Below the pieces are notes generated by a model, which was given only the letters and a program-made list of their open reading frames with translations, was not told where the DNA came from and made no database searches. The position numbers and the translations under genes were made by a program. Of a stretch of 11,085 bases of DNA, positions 1 through 5,713 are shown piece after piece; position 1 is the stretch's first letter, and the number at the start of each line of letters is the position of its first letter. Source of the DNA: Pseudomonadota bacterium (lineage in GTDB: Bacteria; Pseudomonadota; Alphaproteobacteria; UBA8366; GCA-2717185); NCBI GenBank assembly GCA_027619655.1, contig JAQCHR010000071.1:1-11085 (forward strand), in the 5' to 3' direction.

Positions 1-1739
1 AGCTGGCGCCCCTCCCCATTAATTTGAATATCAAGCGCCTCATGAATTTCCGGCGATGCCTCATCGACAGGTCGGACGCCGAGCAGAGGCGCGGTGCGCT
101 CGATCAGCCGTTTGACGGTCGGGGCCGCAACCCAGCCGCCGGTAGCGTAACCCTGGGTCTGCTTGTTGCCCTGCGGTTCATCAAGGATCACCAGAACCAC
201 ATACCGGGGCGCATGCATCGGGAAGGCGCCGACGAAAGACGATATCAGGGCGCGCCGCCGATACCCGCCATTGGCCGGCTTATCCGCCGTGCCGGTTTTT
301 CCGCCGACGACGTAGCCCTCTGCTGCGGCATTCTTGCCTGTGCCGCCATCGACGACGAGGCGCATCAGCCGCCGGACTTCGGACGATGTCTTTTCCGAAA
401 TGACCCGTTTCCCTGCGAGCGGTTCGGGCGAGTCCTTGCGGATCAGCGTGGCGCGGTGCGCCAGCCCGCCATTCACCATGGCGGAGACACCGGATGCGAG
501 TTGCAGCGGACTGACGGCCATGCCGTGGCCATAGGAAATTGTCATCGTGTTCACCGGGCGCCATGGCGAGGGCGTGATCGGCGAGCCGACTTCCGGCAGT
601 TCAATATTGGCCTGCCGCAACATGCCGAGCTGGCCAAAGAATTCCTGCTGCGCCTCGGTGCCGACATCCTGCGCCATTTTTGCAGCGCCGATATTGGATG
701 AGTACATGAAGATTTCTGGAACCGACAGCCAGCGGTTCTTGGCGTGGTAATCGCGGATCTGGAAACGGGAGATACGGATCGGCTCGGAGGCGTCGTAACC
801 GCCGCTGAGTTTCACGACGCCGTAGTCCAGCGCCATGGCGGCGGTGAAAATCTTGAATGTCGACCCCAGTTCATAGACGCCCAGAGTCATACGGTTGAAC
901 AACTGGTCGGGCAGGGCGTTACCGGCGTTATTGGGGTCAAAATCCGGCAGCGAGGCCATGGCGAGGACTTCACCATTGTTGACATCCATGATGATGCCAG
1001 CCGCGCCAATGGCGTCGAACTCCGATTTGGCGCGGGCCAACTCACTATGCAGGGCGTGCTGGACACGTGTGTCGATCGTCAGCCGCAACGGCGTGTTGTT
1101 GTCGCGCAATGACGGGTCGAAGGATCGCTCGATACCGGCGATGCCACGATTGTCGATATCAACATATCCCAGAACATGGGCGGCCATCGGGCCGTTGGGA
1201 TAGACGCGGGTCTCCGCGCTCTGGAAGTAAATCCCCGGAATACCGAGCGCGTTGACCTTTGCCTGCTGGCGCGGCGTCAGGTTGCGCCGCAGCCAGATGA
1301 ACGACCGGTCGGTTTTCAACGACCGCGCAATTTCGGCTTCGCGCAGTTCCGGCAGGGCGAGGACAAGCTGGCGCGCGGCGTCGTCGGCATCGATTATCTT
1401 GCGCGGATTGGCGTATAGCGACGCGGTATTCAGGTTGGTTGCCAGCAGCACGCCGTTCCGGTCGATGATATCGGACCGATCCATGCGCATGGCCTGGGTA
1501 TGCGTGGCGCGAGCGGTCTTCGGCTCCTGAGCGTCCTGGAACAGGGCGATATCGATCAGTCTGACCGAAATTGCCCCGAACGCGAGCATGAGCATGGCGC
1601 CCGTGACCAGGATACGGGTATGGCTGACATCCAGAACATGGGCTGTCCGTTTGTCCGTATGGGCTGCACAGGGCCGCGTCGCCGCACGTTGCGAGTTGCG
1701 CCGCCGTTTCGTCAGATGTTTGCGCCGGGAGAAAATCAT
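1..1739 (-). CDS. ftsI: FtsI/PBP3, septal peptidoglycan D,D-transpeptidase (3' end outside the window)
   Basis: FtsI is a class B penicillin-binding protein that cross-links septal peptidoglycan at the division site, working with FtsW and the FtsQLB complex. I translated 579 codons without a stop; the gene runs off the left edge. The product has a very basic cytoplasmic tail (about residues 1-40, with KRRR near residue 11), one membrane anchor at about 43-67, and a class B dimerisation module that includes RSDIIDRNG at 88-96. The transpeptidase domain carries all three active-site motifs: STFK at 293-296 (nucleophile Ser293), SSN at 347-349 and KTGT at 481-484. The start ATG shares one base with the ftsL stop (TGATG), and AAGGA lies 7 nt upstream of it. 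Nothing looks broken. RodA-partner PBP2 is less likely, because ftsL lies directly upstream. Confidence 0.96.
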   Translation of the reverse strand, partial: MIFSRRKHLTKRRRNSQRAATRPCAAHTDKRTAHVLDVSHTRILVTGAMLMLAFGAISVRLIDIALFQDAQEPKTARATHTQAMRMDRSDIIDRNGVLLATNLNTASLYANPRKIIDADDAARQLVLALPELREAEIARSLKTDRSFIWLRRNLTPRQQAKVNALGIPGIYFQSAETRVYPNGPMAAHVLGYVDIDNRGIAGIERSFDPSLRDNNTPLRLTIDTRVQHALHSELARAKSEFDAIGAAGIIMDVNNGEVLAMASLPDFDPNNAGNALPDQLFNRMTLGVYELGSTFKIFTAAMALDYGVVKLSGGYDASEPIRISRFQIRDYHAKNRWLSVPEIFMYSSNIGAAKMAQDVGTEAQQEFFGQLGMLRQANIELPEVGSPITPSPWRPVNTMTISYGHGMAVSPLQLASGVSAMVNGGLAHRATLIRKDSPEPLAGKRVISEKTSSEVRRLMRLVVDGGTGKNAAAEGYVVGGKTGTADKPANGGYRRRALISSFVGAFPMHAPRYVVLVILDEPQGNKQTQGYATGGWVAAPTVKRLIERTAPLLGVRPVDEASPEIHEALDIQINGEGRQ

Positions 1740-2086
1740 CAGTCGTTCCTTCCCGCCGAAGCGCTGACCGGGGTCCCGCGCGGCGTCTCACCCGCCAGCG
1801 TCGGGGGTGGCGTAACGTTGAGATCGTCAAGCCCGCCAACCTGCGACGTTTCCGGGTATCGCAGGTCAGGCAGATGCCTGCGCGCGAGGTTTTCAATGTT
1901 TTCCGGCCGGTTCAGATAGCTCCACTCCGCACGCAGGACATGGACCGCGTTCTGTTCCTTCAGGATCTGTTGGTTCAACTGGCTGAGTTCGCTCTCCAGC
2001 TGCTCGACTTTGAAGGAGATGTTGAACAGGGCGAAACCTGCGATGCCGGCGAGCCCGATCCAGATGAAGATAGCGGCGCTTTTCAT
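1739..2086 (-). CDS. ftsL: FtsL, cell division protein (divisome scaffold)
   Basis: This is a small bitopic protein of 115 residues. FtsL joins FtsB and FtsQ in the divisome and helps activate FtsWI septal synthesis. Visible features are a very short cytoplasmic N-terminus, one transmembrane helix at about residues 4-22, then a periplasmic helix with heptad character (VEQLESELSQLNQQI) suited to a coiled coil. The stretch LRAEWSYLNRPENIENLA after it is typical of alphaproteobacterial FtsL as I know the family. The C-terminal tail, about 30 residues, is rich in Pro, Thr and Gly and probably disordered. An in-frame ATG at 2170 would add 28 Arg-rich residues inside rsmH. I chose 2086 because GGAGG lies 7 nt upstream and because it forms an ATGA overlap with the rsmH stop. 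FtsL is poorly conserved, so the call rests on topology, motif and position. Confidence 0.92.
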   Translation of the reverse strand: MKSAAIFIWIGLAGIAGFALFNISFKVEQLESELSQLNQQILKEQNAVHVLRAEWSYLNRPENIENLARRHLPDLRYPETSQVGGLDDLNVTPPPTLAGETPRGTPVSASAGRND

Positions 2087-3045
2087 GCGGCATCCTCCAT
2101 TGGCCAAGCCGGCGCCGCCGTGCGGCGTGCGGCGCGCATGCGCGCGGACCGGGCCCGCGGATTGGCGCACGTTTCGGCTTCACCCGGCGCCAGCCCGCGG
2201 CGGTGAAGAAGCGTGAAGGATGGAGCGCGCTGCTGCGGCGCTTCGGGCGCATGGCGCGAGGCACGGGGCGCCTCGTCCGAGCGGATCCGCAGGAAATTCT
2301 TGACCCGGCGGTCTTCCAGGGAATGAAAACTGACAACAACCAGCCGGCCGCCAGGCTGCAGAAGCTGTTCGGCCGCCACGAGGCCGCGGTCCAGTTCGCC
2401 CAGTTCGTCATTCACATGGATCCGCAGGGCCATGAAGGTCCGGGTAGCCGGGTCAATGCCGTCTGATGCGCGCGGCATGACGTCGCGAATGATCTGGGCC
2501 AGTTGCAGGGTGCGTGTGATGGGGGCGGTTTCCCGCGCCATGACAATCGCGTGGGCAACGCGGCGGGCGTGTCGTTCTTCGCCCAGGCGCCGGATCAGGC
2601 CGGCCAGTTCCCGTTCGTCGAAATCATTGACGATGTCGGCGGCTGTCGGGCCTTCCTGCGCCATGCGCATGTCCAGCGGGCCGTCGCCGCGAAATGAAAA
2701 CCCGCGCGCCGCGTTATCCAGTTGCGGCGAGGAAACGCCGAGATCGAATACGGCGCCATCCAGCGCCGGCGCGCCTGCGGTATCCAGCAAATGCGGCAGA
2801 TCGCCGAACCGGCCGTGCAGCAGGGTCAGCCGCCCGTCATATTCGCGCGCCATTTCCTGTCCCCGCGCGATAGCGTCCGGATCCTGGTCGCAGGCCCATA
2901 CGGTGCAGTCGGCCGCATCCAGTATCGCGCGCGAATAGCCGCCGGCGCCGAATGTGCCGTCGAGGTAAACCTGGCCGTCCACCGGTTCCAGCACGGCCAG
3001 CACTTCGTCCCGCATGACCGGGATATGAAGATCCGAAGCGGTCAT
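2083..3045 (-). CDS. rsmH: RsmH (MraW), 16S rRNA m4C1402 N4-methyltransferase
   Basis: RsmH uses S-adenosylmethionine to methylate N4 of C1402 in 16S rRNA, in the decoding centre of the ribosome. The 320 residues match the family's usual length. The family signatures appear in order: HIPVM at 7-11, the SAM-binding loop DGTFGAGGYS at 29-38, DLGVSSPQLD at 101-110, RGFSFRGDGPLDMRM at 114-128, RTFMALRIHVNDEL at 202-215, SFHSLEDR at 239-246, and the basic tail NPRARSARMRA at 295-305. The start ATG overlaps the mraZ stop by 4 nt (ATGA), with GGAG 7 nt upstream. The stop overlaps ftsL in the same way. Its place between mraZ and ftsL is the standard dcw arrangement. No key motif is missing. Confidence 0.97.
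   Translation of the reverse strand: MTASDLHIPVMRDEVLAVLEPVDGQVYLDGTFGAGGYSRAILDAADCTVWACDQDPDAIARGQEMAREYDGRLTLLHGRFGDLPHLLDTAGAPALDGAVFDLGVSSPQLDNAARGFSFRGDGPLDMRMAQEGPTAADIVNDFDERELAGLIRRLGEERHARRVAHAIVMARETAPITRTLQLAQIIRDVMPRASDGIDPATRTFMALRIHVNDELGELDRGLVAAEQLLQPGGRLVVVSFHSLEDRRVKNFLRIRSDEAPRASRHAPEAPQQRAPSFTLLHRRGLAPGEAETCANPRARSARMRAARRTAAPAWPMEDAA
2094..2098 (-). promoter_or_regulatory. Ribosome binding site of ftsL
   Basis: The minus strand reads GGAGG, then 7 nt, then ATG at 2086. This near-ideal Shine-Dalgarno sequence lies inside the last codons of rsmH. It decides the ftsL start in favour of the 115-residue form over the 143-residue form beginning at 2170. Confidence 0.75.
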
Positions 3046-3503
3046 GATGCGGCTCCGCGCGGTGGTGCGGGGAGGGTGTAATTCGGCGTCGTCCGGTTCA
3101 CGCCGGCGGCATAGGCGGCGTAGAGGTCCGGCTGCCAGATGTGAAACTGCCTTCCGGCGCCGATGAAGACGGCCGTCTCTTCGATCCGGGCCGCATTGCG
3201 GAAATCTTCGGGCAGCACGATCCGGCCTTCGGCATCGATGCTCAGCTTGCGCGCCCGGCCCAGGATCGTGGTCGTGAAATATTCCTGTTCCTGGGTGTAT
3301 TTTCCAAAGGAATCAATGTTCTCAGTCAGGGATTCGAGCTGTGCCCGGTCTATCGCCTCAAGCGCGGTTTCCCATTTGGGCGACGGATAAATGTAAATAT
3401 AGCGGCCGTCCTCTTCCGGGAGTTCGGCACGAAAGTCGGCCGGCAGGGAAACACGTCCCTTCCTGTCGACCTTGTTCCGGTGTTCTCCCGTGAATAACAG
3501 CAT
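3042..3503 (-). CDS. mraZ: MraZ, AbrB-fold transcriptional regulator of the dcw cluster
   Basis: MraZ is a DNA-binding protein that forms rings and controls its own operon by binding short tandem repeats upstream. From this start it has 153 residues, very close to E. coli MraZ (152). Two SpoVT/AbrB-like halves are visible, each with its signature: DRKGRVSLPADFR at 13-25 and DAEGRIVLPEDFR at 90-102. An in-frame ATG at 3524 would add MRNSGTA. I prefer 3503 because the family normally begins a few residues before the VDRKGR strand, but 3524 remains possible, as GGTGG lies 6 nt upstream of it. The gene leads the mraZ-rsmH-ftsL-ftsI chain. Phased ATGG-type repeats lie about 105-140 nt upstream of this start, which fits autoregulation. 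Confidence 0.95.
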   Translation of the reverse strand: MLLFTGEHRNKVDRKGRVSLPADFRAELPEEDGRYIYIYPSPKWETALEAIDRAQLESLTENIDSFGKYTQEQEYFTTTILGRARKLSIDAEGRIVLPEDFRNAARIEETAVFIGAGRQFHIWQPDLYAAYAAGVNRTTPNYTLPAPPRGAAS

Positions 3504-3562
3504 TGCCGTTCCCGAATTCCGCATTCTCCACCACCGGGTTACATGCTATCTTTTCCGGAGGT

Positions 3563-3597
3563 GCGGACCCGTTAGGTAGGACGGATTATAGGTCCGC
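3563..3597. repeat. Perfect 7-bp inverted repeat around a TATAAT box in the mraZ leader
   Basis: GCGGACC at 3563-3569 and GGTCCGC at 3591-3597 are exact reverse complements separated by 21 nt. Read towards mraZ, the minus strand has an exact TATAAT at 3590-3585 immediately inside the first arm. No convincing -35 element lies 16-18 nt upstream of that box (ACCATG at 17 nt). The dyad could be an operator, or a hairpin in the mraZ leader RNA if transcription starts near 3616. It could also be chance. Confidence 0.45.
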
Positions 3598-3608
3598 CAT
3601 GACAATTC

Positions 3609-3643
3609 ATGGTACTTTATGGAATATCATGGATTTTTTTGGG
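3609..3643 (-). promoter_or_regulatory. Probable MraZ operator: ATGG-type repeats at exact 10-bp steps
   Basis: On the plus strand, ATGG occurs at 3609-3612, 3619-3622 and 3629-3632. TTGGG follows at 3639-3643, and a weaker ATGA precedes them at 3599-3602. Every step is exactly 10 bp, one helical turn. MraZ is known to bind TGGG-type direct repeats with 10-bp periodicity upstream of its own gene. Read towards mraZ the words are CCCA and CCAT. The array covers the -35 to start region of the best candidate mraZ promoter, so repression is plausible. The strand orientation relative to characterised operators is uncertain. Confidence 0.6.
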
Positions 3644-3650
3644 AAGTCAA
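3623..3650 (-). promoter_or_regulatory. Candidate sigma70-type promoter for the mraZ operon
   Basis: The minus strand has TTGACT at 3650-3645 as a -35 element (5 of 6 consensus bases). After a 16-nt spacer it has GATATT at 3628-3623 as a -10 element (4 of 6). The start point would be near 3616, giving a leader of roughly 110 nt to the chosen mraZ ATG. The proposed MraZ repeats overlap it. The TATAAT at 3590-3585 is an alternative -10 element but lacks a good -35. Confidence 0.4.
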
Positions 3651-3684
3651 GCAACGTGCAGTAATAGCGCGAGAATAAACGCGT

Positions 3685-3703
3685 CTATTCTGTTCTCTTT
3701 TAA
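3685..3703. repeat. Imperfect direct repeat, copy 1
   Basis: This copy reads CTATTCTGTTCTCTTTTAA. It matches the sequence at 3801-3817 except for one substitution and a 2-nt insertion. The start-to-start distance is 116 nt. Both copies lie in the AT-rich divergent intergenic region, where a duplicated regulator site would make sense. Function unknown. Confidence 0.45.
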
Positions 3704-3785
3704 GAATCCAGTTTTAGCGATACCATTAATTACACCTACAAGGACTTGTGCGCCGGGGATGAATAAATGATATCCCGCGAATCGG

Positions 3786-3811
3786 GTTCAATATATGTTC
3801 CTATTGTGTTC
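3786..3811. repeat. Three GTTC words at exact 11-bp steps
   Basis: GTTC occurs at 3786-3789, 3797-3800 and 3808-3811 (GAAC on the other strand). Each word is preceded by T or G, and the spacers are AT-rich. An 11-bp step places the words on about the same DNA face, as in tandem regulator sites. The third word lies inside the second copy of the direct repeat. Words this short could recur by chance. Confidence 0.35.
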
Positions 3812-3817
3812 TTTTAA
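3801..3817. repeat. Imperfect direct repeat, copy 2
   Basis: This copy reads CTATTGTGTTCTTTTAA and aligns with 3685-3703 with one mismatch and a 2-nt deletion. It overlaps the last GTTC word of the 11-bp series. Confidence 0.45.
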
Positions 3818-3991
3818 TGGCATGTTTTATTGGTGTGTGGAATTTAGAATTTTCCGCCACGAGGACGGTTTGGTATTGAAGCCCGCGCCTGTATCCTAGT
3901 TTTGCGGCCTGGCGTGAAGATGGTGATATATATCGGGCATTCTCGATACCGTTGTGTCGGGCGACGGGGGTGCAACGGGAAACGCGGCGAC

Positions 3992-3996
3992 GGAGG
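3992..3996 (+). promoter_or_regulatory. Ribosome binding site of the membrane protein gene at 4006
   Basis: GGAGG lies 9 nt before the ATG at 4006. It favours that start over the in-frame ATG at 3952, which would add 18 mostly polar and basic residues. A nearer ATG at 3998 is in another frame and stops after two codons. Confidence 0.7.
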
Positions 3997-4005
3997 AATG
4001 TACAG

Positions 4006-4791
4006 ATGAGTCTGGATGGTTCGGGTTTGGGGCCCATGCCGATCACGGATTTTCAGATTGGCGCTGTCCTTCGGCGCAGTTTTCTGGTGCTCTTCAAGAA
4101 TTTCGGCCCGTTTATCCTGATGTCGCTGATATTCATGTTGCCGTCACAGTTTCCATTATTGCTGGCGACGCCCGAACCCGCCGTCGAGGCGGCGGGGGAA
4201 GCCGCCATGCCGTCACTGGTTCCGTTAGCGACGTTTGTCGTGCATTTCCTGTCGACGAGCCTGTTGTCCGCCACGCTGGTATACGGGACGATCATTCAGC
4301 TTCGGGGCGGTCACGCGACCGCAATGGAATCCGTCGTCAAGGGTCTGGGCCTGCTGTTGCCCGTGATCGCCGTAAGCCTTCTGGCCGGCCTGATCACCCT
4401 GGCGGGCCTGATGCTGCTGGTCGTTCCGGGAATTCTGGCGTTTACCGTCCTGTGGGTCGCCGTTCCGGCAGCGGTTGTCGAAAGTCCGGGCATAATGGCC
4501 AGTTTGCGCCGCAGCGCCGAGTTGACGAACGGGTATCGCTGGCGTGTCCTGGGCGTGATTGTGGTTTTAATGCTGATCAGCGCCGTGATCGAAATGTTGG
4601 TCGTCGGGCCGCTCGTGGCGACCATGACGCTTGAATCGGGCAGCATGCCGATTGGATCGACCATTATCCTTCTGATTGTGCAGGCATTTTTTGCTGCGCT
4701 TTCCGCGGTAACGATTGCCGTCAGCTATCACGACCTGCGGATCGCCAAGGAAGGCGTCGGCACCGAACAGATTGCAGCGGTCTTCGATTAA
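4006..4791 (+). CDS. Polytopic membrane protein of unknown function (resembles the membrane domain of glycerophosphodiester phosphodiesterase-type proteins)
   Basis: The 261-residue product has about six hydrophobic helices, at roughly 35-54, 72-96, 116-138, 139-157, 181-204 and 218-240. It has no signal peptide and no visible catalytic site. A cytoplasmic loop at 167-180 reads SLRRSAELTNGYRW. This resembles the S-x-x-L-T-x-G-x-x-W region seen, as far as I recall, in membrane proteins annotated as 'glycerophosphoryl diester phosphodiesterase membrane domain' or YciC-like. The tail YHDLRIAKEG followed by EQIAAVFD is typical of short integral proteins of that group. The phosphodiesterase domain itself is absent, so no enzymatic role should be assigned. 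The gene is divergent from mraZ and convergent with the RDD gene, whose stop lies 34 nt beyond, so it appears monocistronic. Confidence 0.8.
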   Translation: MSLDGSGLGPMPITDFQIGAVLRRSFLVLFKNFGPFILMSLIFMLPSQFPLLLATPEPAVEAAGEAAMPSLVPLATFVVHFLSTSLLSATLVYGTIIQLRGGHATAMESVVKGLGLLLPVIAVSLLAGLITLAGLMLLVVPGILAFTVLWVAVPAAVVESPGIMASLRRSAELTNGYRWRVLGVIVVLMLISAVIEMLVVGPLVATMTLESGSMPIGSTIILLIVQAFFAALSAVTIAVSYHDLRIAKEGVGTEQIAAVFD

Positions 4792-4825
4792 AGGCGTGAA
4801 TCTGTTTTAAACCATCCGGGCCGCG

Positions 4826-5713
4826 TCACGGCTGGTCAAATTTGTTTGCCCGTGGGGTTCCGAACAGGGCGCTGTGCTCCAGATGCCCGCGCAGCGCGGC
4901 GTAGAACGCCCGCAGGAAATCCGATGCCGCGACCGGCTGTTCATCCGGTGGTGTCCAGCCGATCTTGGCCTGTATCGTTCGTGCGATGGCTGCCCGGGAC
5001 TCCGCAGTGTCCGGCGCGTCATGCCGCAGCACCTTTTCCAGCGTCTGCAATTCGTATACGCCGTAGATCGACAGCTGAGCAGGCGTAAAGCGGAGCGCAG
5101 CCGTCGGGGCTTTGCCACTTTCCGATACCGCGATATCGGGCAGCAATTCAGTTTTCGGGGTTTCGACGACCCAGGTGCCAGCAACGATATCACCGCAGCG
5201 CAGCCTGTCTCGATTGAAAAATGGCAGCGCCATGAGGAGCCCGGTCCAGAACAGTGTCAGCAGATTGACTCCTGTGCCGTTCCCGCCATTGACCGACATC
5301 AGCAGGGTGATCGGCATGAAGAGTTCGACTTCGCGCATCAGGTTGCGGGCAAAAATGGCGCCCGGACGCAACCGTCCGCCATGCCGGTCGATGACCCGCA
5401 GGCCCAGGAGCCGTTTCCCGGGCGTCGTGCCCTGCCAGCGCAGTTCGAAAAAGATGAAATAGAAGCCTCGAATGCCGAAAGACAGGACAATGGCCAGCGA
5501 CATGGCCCATTTCCTGCCGGTTTCGGGGAAAATCGCAATAGCGATCAGGACCACGGCTATCAGGCCAAGTACAATGATGGCGATATCGATCAGGACGGCG
5601 AAGAAGCGATCGCCGCGCGCGGCGAGCCTCACCCGCAGTGCTAGTCCCTCGGGTGTGACGAGCTCGCGAAGCGGGCTGGCGCGCATGCTGGCGGGTGGAT
5701 CAGTCGCGGCCAT
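4826..5713 (-). CDS. RDD-family membrane protein with a C-terminal extension
   Basis: The product has 295 residues and is the last gene of the six-gene MoxR operon. RDD proteins are small integral membrane proteins named after conserved Arg and Asp residues; their general function is unsettled, and transport has been suggested for some. Visible features are ARGDRFFAVLIDI at 32-44 with the conserved Arg-Asp pattern in the first helix, hydrophobic segments at about 36-62, 70-90 and 131-166, the signature TTPGKRLLGLRVID at 96-109, and CGDIVAGTWVV at 173-183. Residues 205-295 form a soluble extension with helical, charged segments (from FTPAQLSIYG at 209) that I cannot assign. The start at 5713 overlaps the SpoIIM-family gene by 14 nt; an upstream ATG at 5749 is possible. 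Confidence 0.9.
   Translation of the reverse strand: MAATDPPASMRASPLRELVTPEGLALRVRLAARGDRFFAVLIDIAIIVLGLIAVVLIAIAIFPETGRKWAMSLAIVLSFGIRGFYFIFFELRWQGTTPGKRLLGLRVIDRHGGRLRPGAIFARNLMREVELFMPITLLMSVNGGNGTGVNLLTLFWTGLLMALPFFNRDRLRCGDIVAGTWVVETPKTELLPDIAVSESGKAPTAALRFTPAQLSIYGVYELQTLEKVLRHDAPDTAESRAAIARTIQAKIGWTPPDEQPVAASDFLRAFYAALRGHLEHSALFGTPRANKFDQP

Larger units (their letters stand above)
3504..4005. other. Divergent intergenic region with an AT-rich core
   Basis: About 500 nt separate mraZ from the divergent membrane protein gene. I see no credible coding region and no recognisable structured RNA. The stretch of about 3600-3860 is much richer in A and T than the flanking genes. It contains the mraZ promoter candidate and ATGG-type repeats, a 7-bp dyad, the imperfect direct repeat at 3685 and 3801, and the GTTC triplet at 3786-3811. 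For the plus-strand gene, the only promoter-like signal I noticed is TTGCGG at 3902-3907, 19 nt before TATATA at 3927-3932, which is weak. Confidence 0.7.

Noticed and set aside
24..701. A long plus-strand reading frame opposite ftsI (225 residues)
   Set aside because: It is antisense to a clear transpeptidase gene with all active-site motifs; GC-rich codon bias opens such shadow frames. The same applies to plus-strand frames at 4874-5644 and 6778-7629.
1159..1896. A 245-residue minus-strand frame across the ftsL-ftsI junction
   Set aside because: It runs in the wrong frame through both genes. The real frames give coherent FtsL and FtsI sequences, and the translated ftsI shows no frameshift.
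3698..3730. CtrA-type TTAA-N7-TTAA site for cell-cycle control
   Set aside because: TTAA at 3700-3703 is followed after 7 nt by GTTT, and the next TTAA (3726-3729) is at the wrong distance.
3774..3786. Small CCCG/CGGG hairpin in the intergenic region
   Set aside because: A 4-bp stem with a 5-nt loop is expected by chance and has no terminator-like tail.
3504..4005. RNase P RNA (rnpB), which can lie near mraZ in some bacteria
   Set aside because: None of the conserved rnpB core sequences is recognisable on either strand, and the region is too AT-rich.
3801..4046. An 81-residue minus-strand reading frame in the divergent region
   Set aside because: It spans AT-rich regulatory sequence and overlaps the start of the membrane protein gene. 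It has no recognisable motif, and its composition does not look like protein from this genome.
4820..4832. GCCG/CGGC hairpin between the convergent genes as a bidirectional terminator
   Set aside because: The stem is only 4 bp, overlaps the RDD stop codon, and has no clean T-tract on either side.
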